DNA of 21,974 bases from DATKGN01 sp964385705 (GTDB taxonomy: Bacteria > Patescibacteriota > Microgenomatia > UBA10105 > UBA927). A program made the position numbers and the translations under genes. The first letter of the stretch is position 1. Every line of letters starts with the position of its first letter. Positions 1 to 7,187 of this stretch are shown one piece after another. The DNA lies in the NCBI GenBank assembly GCA_964385705.1, contig CAYLQG010000010.1, positions 1 through 21,974 of the forward strand, given 5' to 3'. The notes below the pieces were generated by a model that had not been told where the DNA came from, ran no database searches, and saw only the letters and a program-made list of their open reading frames with translations.

Positions 1-603
1 TTAGCCCACGACTTACCGATTAATTCCGCAAAAGACATTCCGTATTTCTACAACAATGTGAGTAGTTTTAGAACCAATCATGGTGACACACAGATGCCGT
101 ACATTTTCCTCAATTATATTGATCCCACAATTTATGGAAATACGCTTCGCCTAAATCAATTGCAAAAATTCGACGGGCAAATAATTCTCGGAGCGCCGCT
201 TCCGTTTTTTGAAAGCGTTATTACGGATGTGCCGACGATGCTCACCCACACAGACTTTACTGATATCACCGGCGTTCAGTCCATCCGGAATCCGACTGTA
301 CGGTCCTTTTATCAAAAGCTTTTTACTTTTTACCACATGATAAAGCCTGTCACGTTTCTCTTTCTACCTCTATTTCTGTTTATTTTTCTTAAACTCGTTC
401 TTACGAAAAGAAATAAATGGCTCGCATTTCTTACGTGCCTGGGTGGTATAACTATGTATCAGATTGTCGTCGCCCTTGTGTTTGGATATGCGGAATTTGA
501 CCGACTCATCATTCCAATTGAACCGCTGCTTTACTTATTCTGTTTTGCGGGTGTTTGGGAATTGGTGCAGACGCTAAAACAGTGTATTTACCGCACCCGA
601 TAA
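1..603 (+). CDS. GT-C (GT39-like) membrane glycosyltransferase, C-terminal part (5' partial)
   Basis: The reading frame is open from the first base, so the gene begins upstream of the window; 200 residues are present. The visible part is a soluble loop of about 110 residues, followed by a hydrophobic tail with roughly three membrane helices (around MIKPVTFLFLPLFLFIF, then LAFLTCLGGITMYQIVVALVFG, then LIIPIEPLLYLFCFAGVWE). The motif YAEFDRLIIPIEPLLY matches the place in GT39/ArnT-like GT-C enzymes where a final helix pair follows an 'R-Y..P..P' type sequence. Such proteins usually move a sugar from a polyprenyl phosphate donor on the outer membrane face. The acceptor cannot be told. The gene runs convergently into the next one and overlaps its 3' end by 16 bp. 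The first ATG in the window (114 or later) is not the start. Confidence 0.7.
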   Translation, partial: LAHDLPINSAKDIPYFYNNVSSFRTNHGDTQMPYIFLNYIDPTIYGNTLRLNQLQKFDGQIILGAPLPFFESVITDVPTMLTHTDFTDITGVQSIRNPTVRSFYQKLFTFYHMIKPVTFLFLPLFLFIFLKLVLTKRNKWLAFLTCLGGITMYQIVVALVFGYAEFDRLIIPIEPLLYLFCFAGVWELVQTLKQCIYRTR

Positions 604-2243
604 AGTATGGTATCCCCCTCCTCGTATGCGGGTGTAAGGAACGGGTATGGAAGCGTTTGAAACGCGGGATTCAGGCGATCCGTCGGAGAGTAAAGGACAA
701 AACGGATAGAATTTGTTTTGATAAACTGTGCGGCTTCGCTTTCCGTCATAGTACCGTTGTAAAAAGACTCCATCCGGTTGCCCACATCCCAAAACCCCGG
801 CGACTCCATAAGTCGGTGCCACCAACTCGTATAGGCCAGGTTACCGGAAAACGCAGGGATCAGGTTACCGGTGAAGTAGCCGCTCAAAACGACATCGTCT
901 TCTTTTGAATGTTTTGATAACCAGGATAAGGCATCAATAACTGTTTTTTTCGGATAGCCGAAGGCGAAATCGGGGGCATTACAGAAACAAACGAATGACC
1001 GGTTGTAGCTAACTTGATATGAATAGTAGCCTGATAGGAGAACGCCAACTAACAATGCTCCGGCTGCAAGTGATGTCGGAATGATGCGGATGTACTTCTT
1101 TATTATCCTTGCGACATCAAATATACCGACAGTTGCAAGCATTCCGAATCCCACGTAATACGGCAAAAGAAAGTATCTGATCCTGTTAATATGCAATAAC
1201 ACCGGTAAGATATATTCACCGACCGGATGCATGATAATCCACGGAATGATCAGAAGAAAAATTGTTTTGCCGTCTTTCCACACCCGATACACTGCAACGA
1301 TGGAGAGGATATATGTCGCTCCCATGGTCAGAATGTATTGCATCACGGTGAGATGGAAAGGATTAAGTTCCTCCGTATGGGAAAACGAATACGGACCCCA
1401 GATCGTTGTCATAACATAGCGGACATAGAGGATCGGCAAACTCGAGATAAGAGCATACGAAAATAAAATCTGCGCCTGGGTGATGAGAATTTTCTTTATC
1501 CGCTTGTCCTTGCGGGATCGGACCGCGATGATGCAAAAATATACGGGCAATGAACTCACCACTAAGACCATCCCAGGGGCATTGATAAGTGATGCAAGAG
1601 CGCCTGTTAGAACAGCCCAGATAAAATAACGCGTACGGGTGGGAGCATCGAAAACCCGCGATATGAAATAAAGTGACGCTATAGCGAGCGCCCCGCCCAA
1701 CAAGTAATGAACCCCTGCAGTCGTCAAACGTTGGGTGACGAGTGCGTCCATGACGCTCGTTGCGACGAAATCGCGCGTTGGAGAAAGAGTGATACTCGCT
1801 CCAAATAGAATAAGAATATATGCAACGATTCGTTCAAACGGACGCCGCCAAACATATGCGACAACCCGATAAATAATATACAAGAAAAGAAGCGATACCA
1901 AAAACCTTGCAATGTGAAAAGCCATAAGCGGATCAATAAGAAGAACCCGTGCGGCAAGTCCGATCGTCGTATATTCCATCTTCACAAATGAAAAGCTCGC
2001 GGGAAGCGTTGAGGAAATATTGAGGTATGACTCAAGGTGGCCGTTATATCCCTGCCGGATGAGGCCCAAATTCCATGTCGTATCAATGGGATACTCATCG
2101 GCCATACCGTAATAAAAAAGATCATGCGGCGTACGCTGATAATTAACGTAAATCGGGTAATACGAGATAATAAGGAGAATGAGAGCTGCAAGGACGCACC
2201 AGAATATATCACCGCGCAGTATCGAATACATCTTTTTTGTCAT
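588..2243 (-). CDS. Multi-pass membrane protein, GT-C glycosyltransferase-like (paralogue 1 of 3)
   Basis: A 551-residue protein with about 10-12 predicted hydrophobic helices and a C-terminal soluble domain of about 120 residues. The first outside loop (residues ~30-90) contains DTTWNLGLIRQGYNGHLESY and is followed by a helix and AFHIARFLVSLL. The same plan (loop with a QG/EG and YT element, then 'yhvaR') occurs in the proteins at 11577-13460 and 13545-15149. Their C-terminal domains also match loosely: VVLSGYFTGNLIPAFSGNLAY here against IVLSGMTTGNYIPVYSGNTAF in the former. The three are therefore distant paralogues. GT-C fold and glycosyl transfer are inferred from topology and neighbours; no family-specific catalytic motif was identified. 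It lies 21 bp downstream of the GT2 gene on the same strand, so the two are probably co-transcribed. No clear ribosome binding site precedes the ATG; a second ATG four codons on is possible. Confidence 0.7.
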   Translation of the reverse strand: MTKKMYSILRGDIFWCVLAALILLIISYYPIYVNYQRTPHDLFYYGMADEYPIDTTWNLGLIRQGYNGHLESYLNISSTLPASFSFVKMEYTTIGLAARVLLIDPLMAFHIARFLVSLLFLYIIYRVVAYVWRRPFERIVAYILILFGASITLSPTRDFVATSVMDALVTQRLTTAGVHYLLGGALAIASLYFISRVFDAPTRTRYFIWAVLTGALASLINAPGMVLVVSSLPVYFCIIAVRSRKDKRIKKILITQAQILFSYALISSLPILYVRYVMTTIWGPYSFSHTEELNPFHLTVMQYILTMGATYILSIVAVYRVWKDGKTIFLLIIPWIIMHPVGEYILPVLLHINRIRYFLLPYYVGFGMLATVGIFDVARIIKKYIRIIPTSLAAGALLVGVLLSGYYSYQVSYNRSFVCFCNAPDFAFGYPKKTVIDALSWLSKHSKEDDVVLSGYFTGNLIPAFSGNLAYTSWWHRLMESPGFWDVGNRMESFYNGTMTESEAAQFIKTNSIRFVLYSPTDRLNPAFQTLPYPFLTPAYEEGDTILYRVR

Positions 2244-2264
2244 AGGAGTCCTACGTAGAGAGTA

Positions 2265-2993
2265 TTACGACTTCAACCCCAAAGGCAAATAGACGAGAGG
2301 CCGGAATATACTCCACCAACTTTTGAGAGATACCATTTTGGTATTCAACTTCATCTCTTTATGATATTTTTTTGTAACCGCCACTTCCCCCACTCTATAC
2401 CGAAGCTTGATCACTTTATAAAAAAAATACGGTTCCAATTCGTATCTATTGAGCCATGATTGCTGAAGGTTTATCCGTTTATCGGAAATAAGACTGCTTT
2501 TAAAAGCACGGAGCCCATTAGTCGCATCGGTCGTCGGAAACCCGGAAATAATCGCAAACAATACGGAGTATATCCGTGTTAGAAATGACCGGCTTAGCGG
2601 ATGTTGAATTCTTTTTCCGCCCTTTATCCAGCGCGAGCCGTGAATATACGAATAGCCACCGTCCGTAAGTTTGGCGACAAGTGGCTTAATATCGTTTGGG
2701 TCGTCCTGATCATCCCCTGCCATGAGAACAGTAATGTCATAATTGTGAACGTTTGCCCAGAGAAATCCGGTCCTGATAGCAGCTCCTGCTCCTGAGTTAA
2801 TCTGGTGGCTGATGACTGTAGCTCCTGCTTTTTTCGCTTCAGCGGCGGTTGCATCAACCGACCCGTCGTCAACAACGATAACCGTATCAACGAGACCATA
2901 GCAAATCTTCCGGAGCCGGGCAACGGAGGGCCCGATTTTTCCCGCCTCATTGAGACATGGCATAACGACGGCAACGGTATTTTTTTTATACAT
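2265..2993 (-). CDS. GT2 family glycosyltransferase, polyprenyl-phosphate sugar synthase type
   Basis: A 242-residue GT-A fold enzyme. MPCLNE (11-16) is the N-terminal nucleotide-binding strand of GT2 enzymes, VVDDGSVD (40-47) holds the first acidic pair, and MAGDDQDDP (91-99) is the metal/donor DxD region in the form seen in dolichyl-/polyprenyl-phosphate sugar synthases. There is no transmembrane C-terminus beyond a short hydrophobic patch (FRPLVYLPLG). The expected reaction is transfer of a sugar from NDP- or GDP-sugar to undecaprenyl phosphate at the cytoplasmic face, feeding GT-C enzymes such as its downstream neighbour; the sugar is unknown. It is the first gene of a two-gene minus-strand operon and diverges from the GT2 gene at 3102, with 108 bp between them. 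Confidence 0.85.
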   Translation of the reverse strand: MYKKNTVAVVMPCLNEAGKIGPSVARLRKICYGLVDTVIVVDDGSVDATAAEAKKAGATVISHQINSGAGAAIRTGFLWANVHNYDITVLMAGDDQDDPNDIKPLVAKLTDGGYSYIHGSRWIKGGKRIQHPLSRSFLTRIYSVLFAIISGFPTTDATNGLRAFKSSLISDKRINLQQSWLNRYELEPYFFYKVIKLRYRVGEVAVTKKYHKEMKLNTKMVSLKSWWSIFRPLVYLPLGLKS

Positions 2994-3067
2994 ACGATTG
3001 ACTTCCGAATCCGCACCTGATTATGCCGGATGTAATCATAGTGTGTTTGTAAAGAAATCTACCTCAT

Positions 3068-3095
3068 TTGTCAATAGAATTACTCATGATATCAT
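3068..3095 (+). promoter_or_regulatory. Extended -10 promoter, leaderless start of the GT2 gene at 3102
   Basis: TTGTCA (3068-3073) lies 16 bp before TATCAT (3090-3095), which is preceded by the extended TG at 3087-3088. The -10 box ends 6 nt before the ATG, so transcription should begin at or next to the start codon. No Shine-Dalgarno sequence is possible in that space. Confidence 0.65.
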
Positions 3096-3101
3096 AGGCC
3101 A

Positions 3102-3794
3102 ATGCGTCTCAGGTCATTATCAATCCTTATTCCAGCGTATAACGTCGACCATACAATTAAGAAAGTTGTAACTGATGCATATACTGTGGGGAAAAAGGTA
3201 ACGGACAACCTTGAGGTGATCGTCACCGACGACGCAAGCAGTGATACGACCGGTAAAGTTCTCCGTGATCTGAAACGCAAAGCGCCGAATCTCCGGATCA
3301 TCACGCATACTGTTAACCAGGGTTACGGAAAAACAATTAAGGAACTTTACCGATCAGGCCGAAGTGAATGGTTATTTTCGCTTCCGGGAGACGACCAGTT
3401 TGACGCAAAGGAGCTTCTGGAACTCATCCCGGCGGACAAGCACGCTGATATGATTTTAGGCTGGCGGGAAAACCGTCACGATTCAACTCGGCGCCTTATC
3501 CAATCAAAAACATATAACTCGATATTAAACACGTTCTTTCATCTCAACCTCCACGACGTCAACACGATCCGTCTCATGAGGCGGTCCGCCCTCCAGTCAA
3601 TTCCTCTTAAATCGGACAGCGCGTTTGTTGACGCGGAACTGGCAATAAGACTCAGGAGAAAAAATTTGAAAATAACGGAAATACCCATTCACCATAAAAT
3701 GAGAAAAGATGTGGGAGCTACCGGCGGCAAATTCCTGGCAACTATTTACCCCACCATCGTCGATATCGTGCGAATGCGGCTTACCCGAAACTAG
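3102..3794 (+). CDS. GT2 family glycosyltransferase
   Basis: A 230-residue soluble GT-A enzyme. Visible GT2 motifs are ILIPAYN (8-14), VTDDASSD (41-48) and SLPGDDQFD (93-101), the last being the donor/metal-binding region. NQGYGKTIKELY (72-83) is the usual helix between them. Length and motif order fit dolichyl-phosphate-mannose synthase-like or other small GT2 enzymes that act at the inner membrane face. The start is fixed by a promoter ending only 6 nt upstream, so no longer form is likely. It is only distantly similar to the GT2 proteins at 2265-2993 and 9051-9755, so the three probably use different sugars or acceptors (inference). The oxidoreductase gene follows 66 bp downstream with its own promoter. 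Confidence 0.85.
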   Translation: MRLRSLSILIPAYNVDHTIKKVVTDAYTVGKKVTDNLEVIVTDDASSDTTGKVLRDLKRKAPNLRIITHTVNQGYGKTIKELYRSGRSEWLFSLPGDDQFDAKELLELIPADKHADMILGWRENRHDSTRRLIQSKTYNSILNTFFHLNLHDVNTIRLMRRSALQSIPLKSDSAFVDAELAIRLRRKNLKITEIPIHHKMRKDVGATGGKFLATIYPTIVDIVRMRLTRN

Positions 3795-3801
3795 CTGGCT
3801 C

Positions 3802-3830
3802 TTGAATTATTCATATTTTTTGTGTACTGT
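3802..3830 (+). promoter_or_regulatory. -35/-10 promoter of the Gfo/Idh oxidoreductase gene
   Basis: TTGAAT (3802-3807), a 17-bp spacer, then TACTGT (3825-3830). Transcription would start near 3837, giving a 5' leader of about 24 nt before the ATG at 3861, without an evident Shine-Dalgarno. The in-frame ATG at 3822 lies upstream of this -10 box and so is unlikely to be the start. Confidence 0.5.
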
Positions 3831-3860
3831 GAGCGGTGGCCTGCCTCAAACACCCTTATC

Positions 3861-4871
3861 ATGACAACACGCATCGCTGTAATCGGATACGGTTATTGGG
3901 GACCAAACATCGTCCGCAATTTTTCTAAGATCAAAGATACTAAAGTGACGTGGGTCTGCGACATGAATCCCAAAGTTCTCGCGGAAATCCCCCATCTTTA
4001 CCCGGCCATTCATGTAACAAATAACATGGGTGAAATAGTAAAAAGCGCAGACGTTGATGCCGTCGTTATCGCAACACCGACATCCAGTCATTTTGCTCTC
4101 GCAAAACAGGCGCTCGCCGCGGGAAAACACGTGCTCGTTGAAAAGCCAATGACGCAAACAGTCAGAGAAGCAACTCAACTGGTCCGCTTAGCCAAAAAAG
4201 CGAAAAAAATCCTCATGGTGGACCATACGTTTATCTATACGCCGGCGATTCAGAAAATTAAATCCATCATCGAAAAAAAAGAATTGGGTGACATCTATTA
4301 TGTGGACAGCGTGCGGACGAATCTCGGCCTTCTGCAGAAGGACAGCAATGTCATTTTCGATCTTGCAACCCATGATTTTTCCATCATGGATTATCTATTC
4401 CGCCAAATGCCGCGCACGATCTCTGCAACCGGCATTTCCCATAAACAATTGAATCAGGAGACGGTCGCCCATATCGCGGCAATGTATAAAAATAATCTGT
4501 TCCTCCACTGTCATGTGAACTGGCTCTCACCCGAAAAAATCAGGAGAATGATATTTGTCGGAACCAAAAAAATGCTGACATACGACGATATCGAGCCGTC
4601 GGAAAAAATTAAAATTTATGATAAAGGCGTATCGTTTACCAAAGATCCGAAACAGTCCTATCAGCTCCGGATCGGTTATCGGAGTGGAGACATCACGTCT
4701 CCCCACCTCCCGATAGAAGAGGGGCTCTCCGGCATGGCGAAAGAATTCGTGAAATCAATTCAGTCAAAAAGGCATCCGATAACAGACGGTGAAATGGGTT
4801 TGCGGGTCGTCCGCTGTATAACGAAAGCGACTGAATCGTTACGATCGCACGGAAAACCCGTGAAGGTTTAG
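3861..4871 (+). CDS. Gfo/Idh/MocA family NAD(P)-dependent oxidoreductase, probably on a nucleotide sugar
   Basis: Numbered from the ATG at 3861, the protein has 336 residues. It has an N-terminal Rossmann fold, IAVIGYGYWGPNIVRNF (5-21), with the G-x-G-x-x-G dinucleotide motif at 9-14. The family hallmark EKP is at 94-96 (HVLVEKPM), and DLATHDFSIMDY (167-178) carries the acid and histidine found in the active-site helix of sugar dehydrogenases such as the WlbA/WbpB group (UDP-N-acetylglucosaminuronate 3-oxidases). I infer oxidation of a sugar ring carbon on a nucleotide sugar; the exact substrate is not visible. The frame extends upstream to an ATG at 3822, but that lies before the -10 box and its 13 extra residues precede the normal family N-terminus. 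The gene converges on the AlaX gene with 34 bp between, in which I see no strong terminator. Confidence 0.85.
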   Translation: MTTRIAVIGYGYWGPNIVRNFSKIKDTKVTWVCDMNPKVLAEIPHLYPAIHVTNNMGEIVKSADVDAVVIATPTSSHFALAKQALAAGKHVLVEKPMTQTVREATQLVRLAKKAKKILMVDHTFIYTPAIQKIKSIIEKKELGDIYYVDSVRTNLGLLQKDSNVIFDLATHDFSIMDYLFRQMPRTISATGISHKQLNQETVAHIAAMYKNNLFLHCHVNWLSPEKIRRMIFVGTKKMLTYDDIEPSEKIKIYDKGVSFTKDPKQSYQLRIGYRSGDITSPHLPIEEGLSGMAKEFVKSIQSKRHPITDGEMGLRVVRCITKATESLRSHGKPVKV

Positions 4872-4905
4872 AATACGTCGATACTTCGAACAATTTGAAC
4901 ACCAA

Positions 4906-5625
4906 CTATTCAATCCGGTACGTCACAACCGTCGTTCCGTTTTCTTCAGTGATCAAAGGGATGATCACATGACCTACTTCACCCGTCCGCCCGACTTGTG
5001 TCCCGCCGTCGGCAACCGATCCCACACCCTCAAGCGTCAGCTTCCGGAGTGGTTTATTGGCCGGCAAACCGGGCTGTAAATATATTGCCTCTTTCTCAAG
5101 CGCTTCAAGCGGCATAAATGCCGTGATAAAGGCAATATTTTTAGCAATCAATTCGTTCGCTTTGGTTTCCAGCTCCTGTTTAATATCCTTTCCAAGAACC
5201 CCTTGGTAAACGATAAACGGTTTTTTCCCGTGATCGCCTTTCATCGGCATCAGGGTTTTCGGCGAATAGCCAAGGAGAAACATGGCAAAATCGACGACAT
5301 GACCTCCCGAGTGGAGCTTCATGTGTTTATAGCGTCTGTCCCAATCGATGCTGCCGTGGACTTTCATTCCTGCGGTCGGGGCAACGGGCGCTTCCAGATA
5401 ATGCCAAATTTCGCCCTCCTTCATAAGCACTTGATACACTTTTCCCGTCCAACCGTCTGATGTAAGCGCACCCTGATCGGTCGGTTGTCCGCCACCCATC
5501 GGATAAAACACGGTTTCATCCAACATCACACGGTAACGGACGCCGCCCTCAGGCAGAACGTCAAGAATGGTCGCATCCATTTCTTTTTTATATGAATCCT
5601 CAAGATAAATCGCATGTGTTTTCAT
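4906..5625 (-). CDS. AlaX-type alanyl-tRNA editing domain protein with altered zinc ligands
   Basis: A 239-residue free-standing relative of the AlaRS editing domain, which hydrolyses mischarged Ser- or Gly-tRNA(Ala) in the cytoplasm. Family signs are FYPMGGGQPTDQG (40-52), the His-x3-His ligand pair in HMKLHSGGH (H101, H105) and the final GGTQVGRTGEVGHV block (207-220). In the usual family the last block starts Cys-Gly-Gly-Thr-His, giving ligands three and four; here it reads D206-G-G-T-Q210, so both the Cys and the His are replaced. Either metal binding differs or activity has changed. The ATG is preceded by AAAGGAAC, a fair Shine-Dalgarno 6-7 nt away. It diverges from the epimerase gene with a 67-bp shared promoter region. 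It does not obviously belong with the glycosylation genes. Confidence 0.85.
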   Translation of the reverse strand: MKTHAIYLEDSYKKEMDATILDVLPEGGVRYRVMLDETVFYPMGGGQPTDQGALTSDGWTGKVYQVLMKEGEIWHYLEAPVAPTAGMKVHGSIDWDRRYKHMKLHSGGHVVDFAMFLLGYSPKTLMPMKGDHGKKPFIVYQGVLGKDIKQELETKANELIAKNIAFITAFMPLEALEKEAIYLQPGLPANKPLRKLTLEGVGSVADGGTQVGRTGEVGHVIIPLITEENGTTVVTYRIE

Positions 5626-5651
5626 GATGTTCCTTTCAAAATAACTCTTTA

Positions 5652-5660
5652 TTTATATCA
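5652..5660 (-). promoter_or_regulatory. Probable extended -10 element for the AlaX gene
   Basis: On the minus strand TGATATAAA (5660 to 5652) is an extended -10 box. Transcription would begin near 5645 and leave a leader of about 20 nt containing the AAGGA ribosome binding site. No clear -35 box. Confidence 0.4.
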
Positions 5661-5676
5661 TGTTTTTATAACTTTA

Positions 5677-5685
5677 TGCTATCAT
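5677..5685 (+). promoter_or_regulatory. Extended -10 promoter, leaderless start of the epimerase gene
   Basis: TGCTATCAT (5677-5685) is a near-perfect extended -10 box. It ends 7 nt before the ATG at 5693, so the mRNA is probably leaderless. No good -35 is seen, which an extended -10 can tolerate. Confidence 0.6.
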
Positions 5686-5692
5686 AAAGCCC

Positions 5693-6682
5693 ATGACACT
5701 GAAGAATAAAAACGTCCTCGTCACCGGAGGCGCGGGGTTTATCGGCTCGCATTTTGTTGAGGCAATCTCAAAAATAAACACCGTGAGGGTGTTTGATAAT
5801 TTCTCTTCTTCAGTCACGACACCCAAGGAATTAACAGGCTTCGGAGTATCAGAAGTTATAAAAGGAGATATTCTTGACGGGAAAAAATTGGGGGGCGCGA
5901 TGCGCGGCGTTGATGTTGTCTTTCATTTTGCCGTTGCATGTGTCCGGCTCTCGTTGTCACAGGAGCGGCACGTTCATGATGTCAATGCAACCGGAACGCT
6001 CAGTATGTTACTGGCCGCAAAACGGGCCGGGGTCAAACGATTTGTCTATATCTCATCCTCGGAGGTGTACGGCACAACACTTGGTGACCGAATTAGTGAA
6101 TCCCATCCGATTATCCCGACAACTGTGTACGGTATGAGTAAATACGTCGGTGAACTGTATACGAAACATTTTAATGATATGCAGGGGCTCTCAACGATGG
6201 TTGTCCGTGCATTTAACACATACGGCCCCAGGAGCCATTTTGAGGGCGTGTACGGCGAGGTAATCCCCCGTTTTGTCGTGAGAGCTATCAATGGGAAACA
6301 ACCGATTATTTTCGGTTCCGGTAAACAGACCCGGGACTTTACGTATGTGACTGATACGGTTTCGGGCATCATAAAAGCAGCCCAACATGATTCGCTCGTA
6401 GGCGACGTCGTCAATATTGCACGGGGTCAGGAAGTTTCCATCCTGGATATCGCAAAAACGATATGCAAAGGAACCGGCCTCCCGTTTTCGCCGCTCATGA
6501 GACCTCCGCGTCCCAATGATGTGATGCGCCACTATGCGGATATTTCAAAAGCGAAAAAACTCTTATCTTTTTCCCCAAAAGTGCCGATTGAAACCGGACT
6601 CAACCAATATATTCATTGGATTAAAAAGACGTATCCCGAACCCAAAAAGCTTCTCCATCTCGTACCCGATATTAATTGGTGA
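5693..6682 (+). CDS. NAD-dependent sugar-nucleotide epimerase/dehydratase (extended SDR)
   Basis: A 329-residue extended short-chain dehydrogenase of the GalE/RmlB/WbpP type. TGGAGFIGSHF (11-21) is the NAD-binding G-x-x-G-x-x-G, YISSSEVYG (119-127) holds the catalytic Ser/Thr, and YGMSK (146-150) is the Y-x3-K pair. RAFNTYGPR and GSGKQTRDFTYVTDTVSGI are the C-terminal substrate-side signatures typical of UDP-sugar epimerases. Length and motif set are complete. It would act on a nucleotide sugar in the cytoplasm; epimerase against dehydratase, and which sugar, cannot be decided here. It stops (TGA) at the last base before the N gap. The same 55-bp 3' end is repeated after the gap, so the stop is supported twice. 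Confidence 0.85.
   Translation: MTLKNKNVLVTGGAGFIGSHFVEAISKINTVRVFDNFSSSVTTPKELTGFGVSEVIKGDILDGKKLGGAMRGVDVVFHFAVACVRLSLSQERHVHDVNATGTLSMLLAAKRAGVKRFVYISSSEVYGTTLGDRISESHPIIPTTVYGMSKYVGELYTKHFNDMQGLSTMVVRAFNTYGPRSHFEGVYGEVIPRFVVRAINGKQPIIFGSGKQTRDFTYVTDTVSGIIKAAQHDSLVGDVVNIARGQEVSILDIAKTICKGTGLPFSPLMRPPRPNDVMRHYADISKAKKLLSFSPKVPIETGLNQYIHWIKKTYPEPKKLLHLVPDINW
6628..6682 (+). repeat. 55-bp direct repeat, copy 1 (left flank of scaffold gap)
   Basis: The last 55 bp of the epimerase gene reappear without any difference at 6783-6837, straight after the N run. This looks like two contig ends that overlap but were joined with Ns, not like a biological duplication. Confidence 0.9.
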
Positions 6683-6782
6683 NNNNNNNNNNNNNNNNNN
6701 NNNNNNNNNNNNNNNNNNNNNNNNNNNNNNNNNNNNNNNNNNNNNNNNNNNNNNNNNNNNNNNNNNNNNNNNNNNNNNNNNN
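6683..6782. other. Scaffold gap of exactly 100 N
   Basis: One hundred Ns in a row, a conventional placeholder for unknown gap size. Both flanks are the same 55 bp, so the true sequence is probably continuous and the gap false. ORFs that read through it are not real. Confidence 0.97.
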
Positions 6783-6837
6783 GACGTATCCCGAACCCAA
6801 AAAGCTTCTCCATCTCGTACCCGATATTAATTGGTGA
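6783..6837 (+). repeat. 55-bp direct repeat, copy 2 (right flank of scaffold gap)
   Basis: Identical to 6628-6682 up to and including the TGA stop of the epimerase gene. After it the sequence continues as non-coding DNA. Confidence 0.9.
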
Positions 6838-6946
6838 TAAGTATTTTAGTCGTAGGGGAACATGTATTTGTGCGTCCTTAGATCCCAAATCATAGGATCA
6901 GGGACATCCGTCAACGCTTGAGGCTATGCCGTGACGCGAGTTTGAC

Positions 6947-7080
6947 AACCGCGTGGCGGAGCCAACAATATTGAGTCCGGATTCATTTTGCGAGTGAGAA
7001 AGAATTTATGGTAAGTACATCTTGTTTCACGAGAGAAACTGAAGCCCGGATCTCAATGTTCGTTGGCGACGGAACGCGTT
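6947..7080. repeat. Long imperfect palindrome, copy A (family 1)
   Basis: Left and right arms pair over most of the length: GCCAAC (6961-6966) with GTTGGC (7062-7067), TTGAGTCCGG (6971-6980) with CCGGATCTCAA (7046-7056), and TTCA with TGAA further in. The outer parts (AACCGCGT and ACGCGTT) also pair. It shares the exact 15-mer AGTCCGGATTCATTT with copy B (9813-9827), and its right arm AACTGAAGCCCGGATCT differs from B by one base. The two copies bracket the operon at 7188-9755. Confidence 0.75.
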
Positions 7081-7152
7081 AATAGAATTTGACAATTCCG
7101 CACAGCAGGACCCGTCATGGATTATTTTAATCGGAAATAGAAACACCGGTCC

Positions 7153-7173
7153 CCGCCTACGCGGGGATGACAG
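7153..7173. repeat. GC-rich hairpin followed by ATGACA
   Basis: CCCCGC, a CTAC loop and GCGGGG, followed by ATGACAG. The arrangement matches the right half of the two-hairpin element at 17978-18047. It may act as a terminator for the minus-strand operon ending at 7188, though it lacks a long T run. Confidence 0.5.
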
Positions 7174-7187
7174 ACATAATAGCGCGT

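Larger units (their letters stand above)
6838..7187. other. 350-bp non-coding region holding a long palindrome and a GC hairpin
   Basis: No ORF with a plausible protein is seen. The stretch holds a small inverted repeat (GATCC at 6881-6885 with GGATC about 9 bp on), the long palindrome at 6947-7080, and a GC-rich hairpin near 7153. It lies between the 3' ends of the epimerase gene and of the minus-strand operon, so it needs no promoter and may carry terminators for both. No tRNA or other RNA gene was recognised. Confidence 0.6.

Noticed and set aside
555..908. Plus-strand ORF of 117 codons starting inside the first gene
   Set aside because: It is a shadow antisense to the membrane protein gene at 588-2243; its translation is Arg/Lys/Cys-rich without family features.
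6534..6888. ORFs that read through the N run on both strands
   Set aside because: They depend on placeholder bases and overlap the true epimerase frame; both flanks are the same 55-bp sequence.
6838..7187. Possible structured RNA or tRNA in the region after the gap
   Set aside because: The fold is a long imperfect palindrome shared with 9774-9948, without tRNA or known riboswitch landmarks.
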